54,912 bases of DNA from an uncultured Clostridium sp. (GTDB taxonomy: Bacteria > Bacillota > Clostridia > Clostridiales > Clostridiaceae): NCBI GenBank assembly GCA_900548455.1, contig URKQ01000023.1, forward strand, positions 1-54,912. Direction: 5' to 3'. Made by a program: the position numbers and the translations under genes. The notes below the pieces were generated by a model. The model was not told where the DNA came from, searched no databases, and saw only the letters and a list, made by a program, of their open reading frames with translations. Below are positions 26,167 to 35,844 of this stretch, piece after piece (position 1 is the first letter of the stretch; each line of letters starts with the position of its first letter).

Positions 26167-27942
26167 TCAACTTACAAATTCTTTCAGTTCAGCTGAGCTT
26201 TCTAGTATCTCTTTTAAAGTTCCTTGTGATTCAATTCTTCCATCTTTTAATACTATAATTTTATCTGCTCTTTCTAGTATTTCCCTTCTATTAGATACAA
26301 CTACACAACTTACTGAATCATTAGCAAATAGCCTTGTCCAAAGCAATTCTTCCGTTTCCACATCAAGAGCACTAGAAATATCATCAAAAATAAATAACTG
26401 AGGCTTTCTTACAAACATACGTGCAGCTGCAACCCTCTGCATTTGGCCTCCTGATAATTTTGCACCTTTTGTTCCTATTACGGTTTCAAGTCCATTATCT
26501 AATTCCTTAAGATCTCTTTCAAAAACAGATGCTTTTATTGCTTCATCTAAATCAACATCTTTTTCCGAAAGACCTAAAAGTATATTATTTCTTAAGGTAT
26601 CACTAAAAAGATTAGGCACTTGTGAAGTATATGCACTTATTGGCGGGATAAAGAATTCTTTTGTGTTCTCAACTTTTTCACCATTCCAATAAACCTCTCC
26701 TTCCACTTCAGGTAAAAGTCCAATTAAGGATTTTAACAATGTAGTTTTTCCTGAACCAGTACGCCCAAAAACCACTAAAATCTCACCTTTTTTCAATGTA
26801 AAATTTATATCCTTTATTCCATTTTCTGAATTACTATATAAATAAGTTAGCCCCTTTACATCTAAGGTTTTTAACTCAATATCTGGGGGCAATTTCTTTA
26901 AATCGTTTTCATCATGAGTTTTTTCCTTAAAATATTTATTTAAATAAATATTCTTATGTTTCACTAAACTTTCCGGACTTTCTTTCATACTAATTTGATT
27001 TAGTATATTTCTGTATCCTACCTTTGTTTGTTTAAAATAAACAATAAAATTTCCAAAAGACTCAACACTATCTGTTATAAAAGCTAAATAATATACAAAT
27101 ATGCTAAAATCACCTATTGTAAATTTCCCTTTACTTATAGCTCCTGCTCCTAGTAACAATATTACGCCTGTTCCTATATTTATTATATTGTTATATATTG
27201 AGTCTATTAGAAGAGATACCATGGAATCTTTAATCATGGCCTTATTTCTTCTATCATTTAAAGTCTTTAGATTACTTATCAAATCTTTTTTTGCACCAGA
27301 TACCTTAATTGATAGTATTGATTCAAAAATTTCTCCAATAGCCCCATTAACAACCCCCGTTGCCTTTCTTCCCTCTTCTCTATTCTCCTCAATATTCTTT
27401 TCTGATCTTTGAGCTAGTCTAATTATTAAAACCAACGGTATAAAAACAATTAAAGTAATTTTTACATTTATAAACATTAAAATAACTACTGCTCCAACAG
27501 CACGTATAATTTGTCCTATAAGGGTAGCCAGCCAAAAAATACTTGTTTCAATCTGAGATACATCATCTCTAAAAGAATTTATAACTTCCCCTACAGAACT
27601 ATTAATTGCCTTCCCTCCATGTTTTTTTAATATTGAGTTTAACATGTTCCTTCTCAATAATGTGCTTATGTAAAAATTATGGAAACTACTTTTTTTATAA
27701 TATATCCTCATTAATAAAATATGAATTAAGGCTATTACTCCTATTAATATTATTAGCTGATAAGGAGAGAATACTGATATTTTTTCTCCTCCAATAATAT
27801 CAAAAAACTCCTTTATAACCATACCCTCTACTAATGGTATAAATCCTATTAAAAGGTTCAATACAATTATGAACACATAAAGAAGATATTTGTATTTTAT
27901 CAAACTCCACATATAATAATTCTCATTTAGTTTTTCTTTCAT
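26167..27942 (-). CDS. Heterodimeric ABC exporter subunit with degenerate Walker B
   Basis: The product is 591 aa, a fused six-helix membrane domain and ATPase. Walker A is GRTGSGKTT and the signature LSGGQMQR is canonical. Walker B runs LFIFDDISSALD, so the catalytic Glu after the aspartate is an Asp. The partner gene (27942-29687) has an intact LIILDEATSRID but an altered signature LSAGEAQ. The two together make one degenerate and one working ATP site, the hallmark of heterodimeric exporters. Stop and start codons of the pair overlap as TAATG, so translation is coupled and equal amounts are expected. The exported molecule is unknown; drug, peptide or siderophore are options. Confidence 0.88.
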   Translation of the reverse strand: MKEKLNENYYMWSLIKYKYLLYVFIIVLNLLIGFIPLVEGMVIKEFFDIIGGEKISVFSPYQLIILIGVIALIHILLMRIYYKKSSFHNFYISTLLRRNMLNSILKKHGGKAINSSVGEVINSFRDDVSQIETSIFWLATLIGQIIRAVGAVVILMFINVKITLIVFIPLVLIIRLAQRSEKNIEENREEGRKATGVVNGAIGEIFESILSIKVSGAKKDLISNLKTLNDRRNKAMIKDSMVSLLIDSIYNNIINIGTGVILLLGAGAISKGKFTIGDFSIFVYYLAFITDSVESFGNFIVYFKQTKVGYRNILNQISMKESPESLVKHKNIYLNKYFKEKTHDENDLKKLPPDIELKTLDVKGLTYLYSNSENGIKDINFTLKKGEILVVFGRTGSGKTTLLKSLIGLLPEVEGEVYWNGEKVENTKEFFIPPISAYTSQVPNLFSDTLRNNILLGLSEKDVDLDEAIKASVFERDLKELDNGLETVIGTKGAKLSGGQMQRVAAARMFVRKPQLFIFDDISSALDVETEELLWTRLFANDSVSCVVVSNRREILERADKIIVLKDGRIESQGTLKEILESSAELKEFVS

Positions 27943-29687
27943 TAAACTAGCACCTCCCCTATACCATGTTGAATTAGATTGTAGTATTTGGAACTTTCAT
28001 CTTCCAAAAGACTTTTTCTTTCTCCTGTTTCTAATATTTCCCCATTGTGTAGAATTAAAATATCATCTGCTCTGTTAACTGTCGAAAGTCTATGTGCAAT
28101 AATAATACACGTTCTATGTTGTAACAATTTATCTAAGGCATTTTCAATAAGTTTTTCAGTTAAAAAATCTATCCTGGATGTTGCTTCATCAAGAATTATA
28201 AGCTTTGGATTTCTAAGAAATACTCTAACAAAGGCTAGCAACTGTGCTTCCCCAGCTGATAAACTTTTATTACCTACTTCCAATTTAGTATTTAATCCAT
28301 TACTAAGACCTTCATACCATTCCCTAAAACCTAATTCATATATTACTTTTATAATTTCTTCATCATTAATACCTTTTTTAAACATTGTTATATTATCTCT
28401 AATAGTTCCTGTAAAAATTTGAACATCTTGAGTTACATAAGCTATGTTTCTTGTAAGCTCTTCTTCCATTATGGAAGTTATGTTTTTATTATTTATTAAA
28501 ATCTCACCATTTTTAACATCATACATTCTTGTAATGAGACGTACTAATGTAGTTTTGCCGCTTCCAGTGTGTCCTAATATACCAAGAACTCTTCCATTTT
28601 CTACTTTAATTGAAATGTCCTTTAAAACATCTTTACCTTCCTCATATTGAAAATCCACATTATTAAATTCTATTTTTAAAGGATTGTTTTCTTCTAATTT
28701 CTCTTTACCATACTTTATCTTCGACTCCACATTAAATAATTCACTTACCCTCACTACACTTGCACCTGCTGACTGTAATTGTTGGATATTAACTTTTATT
28801 TGTTCAATTGGTCTTCGCAAAGTTTGAGTATAATTAAATATTAAATATACGGTTCCTATTGTTATAAGACCTTTTCCCCATAAATGCAAAGATCCTAAAA
28901 GAGCTATAATAGTTCCAGATGAAAATATAATTAATGTAGCTGACCACAAAGTAGACCAAGTTAAATCTGCTCTCAACGTTATAGGGAACATTCTTCTACA
29001 AAGATCATAAAATTTACCCATTATATATTTCCTAGCTCCACTAGATGCAATATCCTCCGTACTCGAAATGTTTTCACCAATAAAGCCATAAAATTCTGCT
29101 TTAATTTCACTTTCCTTTACCCAAGCTTTTTCTGTCTTTGACTTTATACTCCACAAGGTGTATATTGCAAAAACTGAGAAAATAGTGAAACTAAATCCTA
29201 TAAACAAATTTTCTTTAAATAACATTATTAAAATTCCTAAAAGTAGTAGTAAATTATTAAAAATACTTATTAGTATATTTGAATATAAATCAAATAATTG
29301 TGATACATCTCCATCTACTCTTTCTATAAGTTCCCCTGGCTTATGTTCTTTATGAAACGATATATCTAAATCTATACAATGATCTATCATTTCTATTCTT
29401 ATATCGTTAGTAGCCTTCCAAGCTACCTTTTGTCCAATATAATTCACTAAAACATTAAATACTTGTGCAAAAAATGCAACTAATATAAATATTAAAGCAG
29501 CAAAAATTAAATTTTTACCAACGTTCCCTTTTGTTGCTTCATCTAAAAAATATCTTGATATTTGGGGGTTAATCAGCTGCATTCCAATGTTAGCCAAAGA
29601 TATTAGTATAAGTATAAAAACCATAAATTTTTGTGTTTTTAAAAATCTGAAAATGAATTTCAAATTTTTTTCTCCTTGTAATTTCAT
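27942..29687 (-). CDS. Heterodimeric ABC exporter subunit with altered signature
   Basis: The product is 581 aa, the first gene of the exporter pair. Membrane domain about 1-330, then the ATPase: Walker A GHTGSGKTT, signature LSAGEAQLL (in place of LSGGQ), Walker B LIILDEATSRID with catalytic Glu intact, H-loop IIAHRLST. It complements the subunit at 26167-27942, whose Walker B lacks the Glu but whose signature is normal. The ATPase reading is firm; the substrate is not. The promoter region is 29688-29956, between this gene and the DUF445 terminator. Confidence 0.88.
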   Translation of the reverse strand: MKLQGEKNLKFIFRFLKTQKFMVFILILISLANIGMQLINPQISRYFLDEATKGNVGKNLIFAALIFILVAFFAQVFNVLVNYIGQKVAWKATNDIRIEMIDHCIDLDISFHKEHKPGELIERVDGDVSQLFDLYSNILISIFNNLLLLLGILIMLFKENLFIGFSFTIFSVFAIYTLWSIKSKTEKAWVKESEIKAEFYGFIGENISSTEDIASSGARKYIMGKFYDLCRRMFPITLRADLTWSTLWSATLIIFSSGTIIALLGSLHLWGKGLITIGTVYLIFNYTQTLRRPIEQIKVNIQQLQSAGASVVRVSELFNVESKIKYGKEKLEENNPLKIEFNNVDFQYEEGKDVLKDISIKVENGRVLGILGHTGSGKTTLVRLITRMYDVKNGEILINNKNITSIMEEELTRNIAYVTQDVQIFTGTIRDNITMFKKGINDEEIIKVIYELGFREWYEGLSNGLNTKLEVGNKSLSAGEAQLLAFVRVFLRNPKLIILDEATSRIDFLTEKLIENALDKLLQHRTCIIIAHRLSTVNRADDILILHNGEILETGERKSLLEDESSKYYNLIQHGIGEVLV

Positions 29688-29874
29688 TTTTTAATCCTTT
29701 CCTTCACAAATTAAGTAAAATTTTCATAAACATTATTTTTCTCCTTACTACAATATTATACAATATATGCAATATATATCATGTCGTTTTTTGTAATATA
29801 ATTATTGATTTTACAATATTTGTTTTCTATGTAGCTATCTCTTTCTAAAACAACTTTTCATACTAGATAAAAAA

Positions 29875-29918
29875 ATAGGTATATAACCTTAATTAACAAG
29901 GTTATATACCTATTAAAT
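29875..29918 (-). terminator. Terminator of the DUF445 gene
   Basis: A 17-bp perfect stem, AATAGGTATATAACCTT with its complement, followed by TTTTTTTATC on the minus strand. Confidence 0.88.
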
Positions 29919-29956
29919 GTATTTAATATTTTCACTTACTCAAATATTGTAAAATT

Positions 29957-30841
29957 CTAAATGAATAAATTAAGTAATCCTAACACAAATCCTATTAACG
30001 CCCCCAAATTAACGATAGCACTTAACTCACTCTTCATAACAGACATTATTAACTGCTCTAACTCAATTACATTCATGTCATTAATTTTTTTCTCTACAAT
30101 GTTACATATATCAAAAGCATTTACAATATGATCAATTTCCTTATCCAGCATCTTTTCATACATTTCTCCAATAATAGACCTAAAGTACCCTTCGTTGTCT
30201 ACGTTAATAAGCTCACTTATATGTTTTTCTTCAATATTGGATATTTCCACTTCAACTTTAGATTTAATTAACTCTACTCCATTTGTAGAAATATATTCTT
30301 CCACTTTAGTCCCAATAGGACCTGCAAAAGAACCAATCATACTATCATTAATAAACATAGATAGCATTCCACCCATATTTTTTACAGCAGCACTTCCCTC
30401 TTTTACTATAATTCCTGCAATGTCTATAGACTTAACCCCTTCTACAATGCGCTTCGAAACATAATCTACTGCATATTGCTTCTTATTCTCATAACCTTCC
30501 TCATCTGTAACAAGTCCTACAATTTCTTTAATTGATTTTTCATTCAAATTATTTTCTATGGCACTGCTAATACTTAATACCACTGCATTTTGCATAGTAT
30601 CAGAAGATAATATTGATTTTATTTCTTCTTTCCCAATTAATGATTGTCCTACCATATTGCCTATTGCTCTAGCCAATGCAGGCTTCCTCTTAGGAATAAT
30701 TCCTGGTGTAAATGGCAATGTTACTTTACCAATCTTTACTGGTTTTAATGGGCGAAATAACATTTTTACTGCTATATAGTTTGTACAATATCCAATCATT
30801 GCACCAATAAGTGGTGCTACTAAAAACTTTAACCATTCCAT
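29957..30841 (-). CDS. DUF445-family membrane protein
   Basis: The product is 294 aa. One hydrophobic helix near each end (5-25 and about 273-293) brackets a long helical middle. The N-terminus has GAMIGYCTNYIAVKMLFRPLK, then TPGIIPKRKPALARAIGNMVG, both hallmarks of DUF445 (YheB-like) proteins. Members are membrane-associated with no confirmed biochemical role; in Bacillus the YheB type is linked to sporulating cells. GGAGGATGAC precedes the ATG. It is a single-gene unit with its own terminator. Confidence 0.85.
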   Translation of the reverse strand: MEWLKFLVAPLIGAMIGYCTNYIAVKMLFRPLKPVKIGKVTLPFTPGIIPKRKPALARAIGNMVGQSLIGKEEIKSILSSDTMQNAVVLSISSAIENNLNEKSIKEIVGLVTDEEGYENKKQYAVDYVSKRIVEGVKSIDIAGIIVKEGSAAVKNMGGMLSMFINDSMIGSFAGPIGTKVEEYISTNGVELIKSKVEVEISNIEEKHISELINVDNEGYFRSIIGEMYEKMLDKEIDHIVNAFDICNIVEKKINDMNVIELEQLIMSVMKSELSAIVNLGALIGFVLGLLNLFI

Positions 30842-30931
30842 TTATGTCATCCTCCTAATTGCTAAAATTTATAACATATATATTTAACATAAATTCTAGC
30901 AATTAGTCAACTTTAACAATCTTATTATTTG

Positions 30932-33040
30932 TTAGCTTAATAATTTTTTTAACATTCCATCGAGTTTTAAAGAATTTTCATTTAAATCTTTAGATGCACT
31001 AAATAATCCAGAAGTAGTTTCAGAAAACTCTAATGAAGATGCTGAAATCTCCTCTGTAGATGCAGATACTTCCTGAGAAATAGCGGCTAAGGACTCTATT
31101 TTATTTATTATTTCATCCTTAGATTCATTTATTGTAATGTTAGTTGATGCAATTTCATTAATTAATGGCGTTATGTCATCAACAGAATTAATAATATCTT
31201 TAAAATAAGATATAGAACTCATAACTTTTTCTTTTTGAACCTCTAACTTTTCTTCTGTAAGTTTTGTAGATATAGTAATTTCCTTCATGTTATCTACTAT
31301 ATTTTTTACTAAACCATTTATCTTGTTTGCAGATTCACTAGTTCTTTCAGATAGTACCCTTATTTCTTCAGCTACTACAGCAAACCCTTTTCCTGCTTCT
31401 CCAGCTCTAGCTGCTTCAATAGCAGCATTCAATGCTAAAAGATTAGTCTGTCCTGATATATCATTTATTAAAGTTACAATGGCTGTTATTTCATTAACTT
31501 TATCTTCAGATTTATTTATTTGAGAACTTAAATTTGAAATTTTATCATTAACCTGAACTATGGTTTCTTGTACTTCTAAAATGTTACCATTAGTATTTAT
31601 TGCTTTGCTATAAATATCATCATTTCTTGATTTTACATCATTAAATTTACTATTTACAGAATCTAAATTTTCTCCAAAATTATTTAATATGTTACTTATG
31701 TTATTTAAATCTGTACTTTGTTCAACAGTCCCATTGCTCACTTCTCCAATAGCTGTTGAAACATTTGATGATGCATCAGAAATGATTTCTGCCAATGATT
31801 TTATATTATCAGATTGTTTCTTGATGTTCTCTGAGTTTTCACTTAAATTTTCAATTAAAGTCAAAATATTTAACTTTAAACTATCTGCTGCACTTGCTAA
31901 AATGCCAATTTCACTTTTATTTTCTTTAAGTCCTTTAGGCAACTCCTTTGAATAATCTCCATTTGAAACACTTTCAAGGTAAGTTGTAACATTAGACAAT
32001 TGACTGGTTAATTTACTTACAAATATTATTCCAATTCCTAACATTAATATTGTAAGTGTGACTGCTGACAATACATTGTACTTTAATACTGAATTTATAC
32101 TGTTATATGCTGCACTTTTAAATTCAACAGTTATAACTCCCCAATTTTCTGAATTTCCTGGAAGATTAACAGAATGATATGCACTTATAACATCCTTTCC
32201 CTCTTCATCTTTAAATTCTTTAGTTCCATTTTCTCCTTTCATTATTTCTGAAATCATAAAAGGAACTTCTTCAGGTATATTTATAGTTTCAGTAATTAAT
32301 TTTTCATTTCCATTTTCATCTTTAAGAATTTGACCATTACTGTCTTTTTCTGTTATTGTTTTGGTCTTATTTTTATAATTATATAGCTCAGATATCTTAT
32401 TTGTATCAGGATGTGCTATAACATTTCCTTCACTATCAACAACAAAAGAATACGTACTTTCAGTATTATATTCATTTATTATTGCTTGAAGCTGATCCAA
32501 ATTTAAATCTCCACCTAAAACACTTATTATATTTTCATTGTCGTCAAATATAGGAAAAACTATTGAAGTAACTGGTACCTTATCTGTGGCACTATAATAT
32601 GATTTTGATACATAAGGCTTCTTCTCCTCCATGGCTTTTTTAAACCACCATCTATTAGCTCTATCACCTAAATCTCCAGAAGTTTTAGCTGTCTGCATTC
32701 CTTTTTCATCTTGAACATGTAATAGTAAAAAACTAGGATTGTTTTTTATATTAGTTAAAAGTGATTTTGATTGCCTATTAGAATCTAGTAATGTAATATC
32801 TTCACTAAAAGCTAAACTTTCAATTAAAGTATACCCTGAATTTATATAGCCTGAAATTTCTTGGGCAATACTTGTACTTCTATTTAAAATCTTAGAATCT
32901 ACTTCCTTCTTAGTTGAAGATCTTAATAACGTTGTGCTTATAATAGTTGAAATAAGTACTGGAATAAGTGCAACCAATAATAGTAATAGAATTATTTTAG
33001 ATTTAAGTGTACTAAAATTATATTTTACGTTTAACCGCAT
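30932..33040 (-). CDS. Methyl-accepting chemotaxis protein with dCache sensor
   Basis: The product is 702 aa. TM1 is at about 16-40 and TM2 at about 320-345; between them lies an extracellular double-Cache domain (WWFKKAMEEKKPYVSKSYYS, SVLGGDLNLDQLQ, FVVDSEGNVIAHPD). A HAMP segment follows, then the signalling hairpin whose tip is LLALNAAIEAARAGEAGKGF. Cache chemoreceptors bind small ligands such as amino acids, organic acids or purines outside the cell. The insert EKDSNGQILKDENGN between the Cache modules is long. A sigma-28-type promoter sequence lies upstream at 33074-33100, matching flagellar regulation, and MotA/MotB are encoded nearby. Confidence 0.93.
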   Translation of the reverse strand: MRLNVKYNFSTLKSKIILLLLLVALIPVLISTIISTTLLRSSTKKEVDSKILNRSTSIAQEISGYINSGYTLIESLAFSEDITLLDSNRQSKSLLTNIKNNPSFLLLHVQDEKGMQTAKTSGDLGDRANRWWFKKAMEEKKPYVSKSYYSATDKVPVTSIVFPIFDDNENIISVLGGDLNLDQLQAIINEYNTESTYSFVVDSEGNVIAHPDTNKISELYNYKNKTKTITEKDSNGQILKDENGNEKLITETINIPEEVPFMISEIMKGENGTKEFKDEEGKDVISAYHSVNLPGNSENWGVITVEFKSAAYNSINSVLKYNVLSAVTLTILMLGIGIIFVSKLTSQLSNVTTYLESVSNGDYSKELPKGLKENKSEIGILASAADSLKLNILTLIENLSENSENIKKQSDNIKSLAEIISDASSNVSTAIGEVSNGTVEQSTDLNNISNILNNFGENLDSVNSKFNDVKSRNDDIYSKAINTNGNILEVQETIVQVNDKISNLSSQINKSEDKVNEITAIVTLINDISGQTNLLALNAAIEAARAGEAGKGFAVVAEEIRVLSERTSESANKINGLVKNIVDNMKEITISTKLTEEKLEVQKEKVMSSISYFKDIINSVDDITPLINEIASTNITINESKDEIINKIESLAAISQEVSASTEEISASSLEFSETTSGLFSASKDLNENSLKLDGMLKKLLS

Positions 33041-33073
33041 TGAAATGTCCCCCTAAAAGTCAATATGATAGTA

Positions 33074-33100
33074 TTATCGTAGAAGATGGTAAATCCTTTA
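33074..33100 (-). promoter_or_regulatory. Sigma-28 (SigD)-type promoter of the chemoreceptor
   Basis: On the minus strand TAAA, 15 bases, then TACGATAA, close to the flagellar consensus TAAA-N15-GCCGATAT. It is 34 bases upstream of the chemoreceptor start codon. Confidence 0.6.
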
Positions 33101-33238
33101 CATTATTAAAGTGTATTTCTTATTACCAATGATAATACTAAATTGATAATTTGGAAAAAAATTTGACTCTAAAGGAGTAAATTAGTAAAATTATATAAAC
33201 AACAAGTAAAAGAATTCAACTCAAAGGAGAAAGATTTA

Positions 33239-33943
33239 ATGAACACATCATCATCAATGTCCGAGTTTATAGGATCAGTAAAATACGGAGATACAGTCGG
33301 TCTTGTTATAGCAAATGTGGATAGCATTTTAAGAGATAAAATGGGTTTAGATAAAACAGACAGAGCCATAGGAATTATTAGCAACAGAACTGGAGCTGGC
33401 TCCCAACTTATGGCTGCTGATGAAGCAGTAAAAGCTACTAATTCGAAAGTAGTAAGTGTGGAACTTCCTAGAGATACAAAAGGTGGAGCAGGTCATGGAT
33501 GCTTAATTATACTTGCATCAGAAAGTGTATCTGATGTAAAAAGAGCAGTTGAAATTACCCTGGAAAATACAGAAAGAAATTTCGGAGAAGTTTATGGATT
33601 TGATACAGGTCATGTAGAATTGCATTACACTGCAAGGGCAAGTTTTGCTTTAAATAAAGGGTTTAATGCACCTATAGGAAAAGCTTTTGGGATAATTGTA
33701 GGTGCCCCAGCAGGAATTGGAGTTGTAATGGCTGATACTGCACTAAAAACTGCAAATGTTGAACTTGTTAATTACTTAAGTCCAAGTAAGGGAACTTCTC
33801 ATTCAAATGAAGTCATCATAACCATAACAGGAGACTCTGATGCTGTAAGACAATCAGTAATTGCAGCTAGAGAAGTAGGATTATCTATTGCTAGATCAAT
33901 GGGAGAAAATCCTGCACCTATTGCCGGAGAACCTTACATATAA
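33239..33943 (+). CDS. PduB-type bacterial microcompartment shell protein (BMC trimer), orphan
   Basis: The product is 234 aa with two fused BMC domains: GDTVGLVIANVD, RAIGIISNRTGAGSQLMAADEAVKATN, ELPRDTKGGAGHG in the first half and YTARASFALNKGF, PIGKAFGIIVGAPAGIGVVMAD, EVVIITITG-like EVIITITGDSDAVRQ in the second, ending PYI. This is the PduB/EtuB clade, which forms trimeric shell tiles with a gated pore. It sits alone, between a chemoreceptor and motAB, with no encapsulated enzyme or other shell gene in this window. AAAGGAG precedes the ATG and a terminator follows. It may supply tiles for a microcompartment coded elsewhere. Confidence 0.9.
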   Translation: MNTSSSMSEFIGSVKYGDTVGLVIANVDSILRDKMGLDKTDRAIGIISNRTGAGSQLMAADEAVKATNSKVVSVELPRDTKGGAGHGCLIILASESVSDVKRAVEITLENTERNFGEVYGFDTGHVELHYTARASFALNKGFNAPIGKAFGIIVGAPAGIGVVMADTALKTANVELVNYLSPSKGTSHSNEVIITITGDSDAVRQSVIAAREVGLSIARSMGENPAPIAGEPYI

Positions 33944-33967
33944 TGATATAAAGACGTATCACTCAAG

Positions 33968-34010
33968 GAGGGACTGACGCACTAAATAATTAGTGTGCAG
34001 TCCCTTTAAC
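33968..34010 (+). terminator. Terminator of the shell-protein gene
   Basis: AGGGACTG-A-CGCACTA ... TAGTGTG-CAGTCCCT stem followed by TTTAACTTT. Confidence 0.8.
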
Positions 34011-34030
34011 TTTGAAAAAATTGGCGATAT
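34005..34030 (+). promoter_or_regulatory. Possible sigma-28 promoter of motAB
   Basis: TTTAA, about 13-15 bases, then GGCGATAT. The -10 half fits the flagellar consensus (GCCGATAT); the -35 half is loose. It lies about 150 bases before the motA start. Confidence 0.4.
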
Positions 34031-34182
34031 TTTTACTTTATATATAAAACCTACTGTAGTAATATTATTGCATTAATAATGTAGTTTTGCTAAAATAAGT
34101 TATTTTTCTTGTTTTTAAATACTCATTTCTAGCAACTCAATTTATTAAAAAATAATAATATTGTATTTTAAGGAGGATAATT

Positions 34183-35001
34183 ATGACTGGTATAATTGGT
34201 ATCGTTGTAGGACTCGTTTCACTCATTTTAGCCTTTGTTTTGGAAGGAGGAGCCATAGGAAGCTTATTTCAGCCAACTGCTCTGCTTATAGTATTTGGAG
34301 GAACTTTCGGAGCTATAATAGCCTCTTTTTCTCAAGATGAGTTAAAAAATATAGGTAAAATTCTTAAAGTAGCCTTTACTCCAAGAAAGAATAATACTCA
34401 TGAGCTAATAACAGAGCTTAAAGAATTGTCCATTCAAACAAGAAAACATGGACTTTTAAGTCTAGAATCCAATATTTCTGGATCTCAATCAATAGATCCA
34501 TTCATTCTTAAAGGTTTAAGAATGATGGTTGACGGTATTGAACCCGATATAATTAGGACAACCCTTGAACTTAAAACAGAAAATATGTATGAAAGACATT
34601 TAAATAATGCATCCATATTTGAGGCTGCAGGTGGTTTCGCTCCAACAATGGGAATAATAGGAACTGTACTAGGGCTCGTACATATTTTAGGTAACTTAAG
34701 TGGAGACCCTGGCTCTCTTGCTCCACTCATTGCTACAGCATTTATCGCAACTCTATATGGTGTAGCTTCAGCTAATGTACTTTGGATCCCTATCGCAAAT
34801 AAGTTAAAACAATTAAATAAGCAAGATATGTTAGAAAAAGAATTAATTATTGAAGGTATCTTATTAATTCAAAGTGGTGCAAATCCAAATGTCATTGAAG
34901 AACAACTTAAAAGCTTTCTTTCTGACAAAGAGGTTGAATTATATGAAAAATCAGCTTCAGTTAAAAATTCTTCAGTTAAGAATCTAGGAGTTGAGAATTA
35001 A
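34183..35001 (+). CDS. motA: Flagellar motor stator protein MotA
   Basis: The product is 272 aa with four membrane helices: two near the N-terminus (GIIGIVVGLVSLILAFVLEG, LLIVFGGTFGAIIASF) and two after a cytoplasmic loop (about 150-210). The last pair starts with EAAGGFAPTMGIIGTVLGLV, the conserved Pro-containing segment of the ion channel. The cytoplasmic loop with EPDIIRTTLELKTE holds the charged residues that face the FliG rotor protein. The C-terminus is a low-complexity tail (SASVKNSSVKNLGVEN). The gene overlaps neither neighbour; motB begins 1 base after its stop. AGGAGG precedes the ATG. Confidence 0.96.
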   Translation: MTGIIGIVVGLVSLILAFVLEGGAIGSLFQPTALLIVFGGTFGAIIASFSQDELKNIGKILKVAFTPRKNNTHELITELKELSIQTRKHGLLSLESNISGSQSIDPFILKGLRMMVDGIEPDIIRTTLELKTENMYERHLNNASIFEAAGGFAPTMGIIGTVLGLVHILGNLSGDPGSLAPLIATAFIATLYGVASANVLWIPIANKLKQLNKQDMLEKELIIEGILLIQSGANPNVIEEQLKSFLSDKEVELYEKSASVKNSSVKNLGVEN

Positions 35002-35002
35002 A

Positions 35003-35740
35003 ATGAAAAAAAAACGTCATGAACAGGAAGGAAACAATGAGCGATGGTTAATCACTTATTCCGATTTAATAACCTTACTTCTAGTATTTTTTATAATTCT
35101 TTATGCTTTTAGTAAAGTAGATAATAAAAAATATGAAAATTTAGCATCAGGTTTCAATTCAGTTTTTGGTTCAGGTACAGGAATACTAACTGGAGGTAAC
35201 TCTATAAACATCGTTGGTGGAACTTCTTCCCAAAATTCTTCTGGCGAAGAAAAAAGCGAAGAAGATATGCTATCTGACTTAAAACAGCAAGTTGATGGTT
35301 ATTTAACATCCAATAGTTTAAACGAAAGTGTTTCAACAGATATTGATGATAGAGGCCTTGTAATAAGTATGAGTAACTCCATACTCTTTGATTCTGGTAC
35401 AGCTACTATAAAATCTGATAATAATCTGAACTTAAAAACCATGGGAAAATTATTAAATTCTATGCCAAACTATATAAGAATCGAAGGTCATACAGACAAT
35501 CTACCAATAAATAATACTAAATTTAAGTCTAACTGGGAGTTGTCTGTAATAAGAGCTACAAATGTTGCCGAAATATTAATTGATGAAACTGGTATTAGCC
35601 CAGAAAGAATATCTGTACTTGGATATGGTGAATTTCGTCCCATTGGAGATAACTCTACAGCCGAGGGACGAGCTAAGAATCGTAGAGTTGACATAATAAT
35701 GGACACCAAGTTTGATAAAATTGAAGAGAATCAAAAATAG
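35003..35740 (+). CDS. motB: Flagellar motor stator protein MotB
   Basis: The product is 245 aa. A single N-terminal helix (about 18-38) carries the ion-binding Asp21 in WLITYSDLITLLLVF. A periplasm-side linker and an OmpA-like peptidoglycan-binding domain follow (IRIEGHTDNLPI, NWELSVIRATNVAEIL, ERISVLGYGEFRPI, GRAKNRRVDI). Together with MotA it forms the torque-generating ion channel. The ATG at 35003 lies one base after the motA stop (TAA-A-ATG); the TTG at 34991 is not a likely start. Confidence 0.96.
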   Translation: MKKKRHEQEGNNERWLITYSDLITLLLVFFIILYAFSKVDNKKYENLASGFNSVFGSGTGILTGGNSINIVGGTSSQNSSGEEKSEEDMLSDLKQQVDGYLTSNSLNESVSTDIDDRGLVISMSNSILFDSGTATIKSDNNLNLKTMGKLLNSMPNYIRIEGHTDNLPINNTKFKSNWELSVIRATNVAEILIDETGISPERISVLGYGEFRPIGDNSTAEGRAKNRRVDIIMDTKFDKIEENQK

Positions 35741-35781
35741 ATTCTAACGAAAATTTTATACAACTTTTTACATGATGATTT

Positions 35782-35828
35782 TAAAGGGGTGAAGATTCTT
35801 ATAACCTTCACCCCTTAATTTTTTACTA
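35782..35828. terminator. Bidirectional terminator between motB and ybjQ-like gene
   Basis: AAGGGGTGAAG ... CTTCACCCCTT stem with T-runs on both sides, between convergent genes. Confidence 0.9.
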
Positions 35829-35844
35829 TATTAAAAAATAACTA

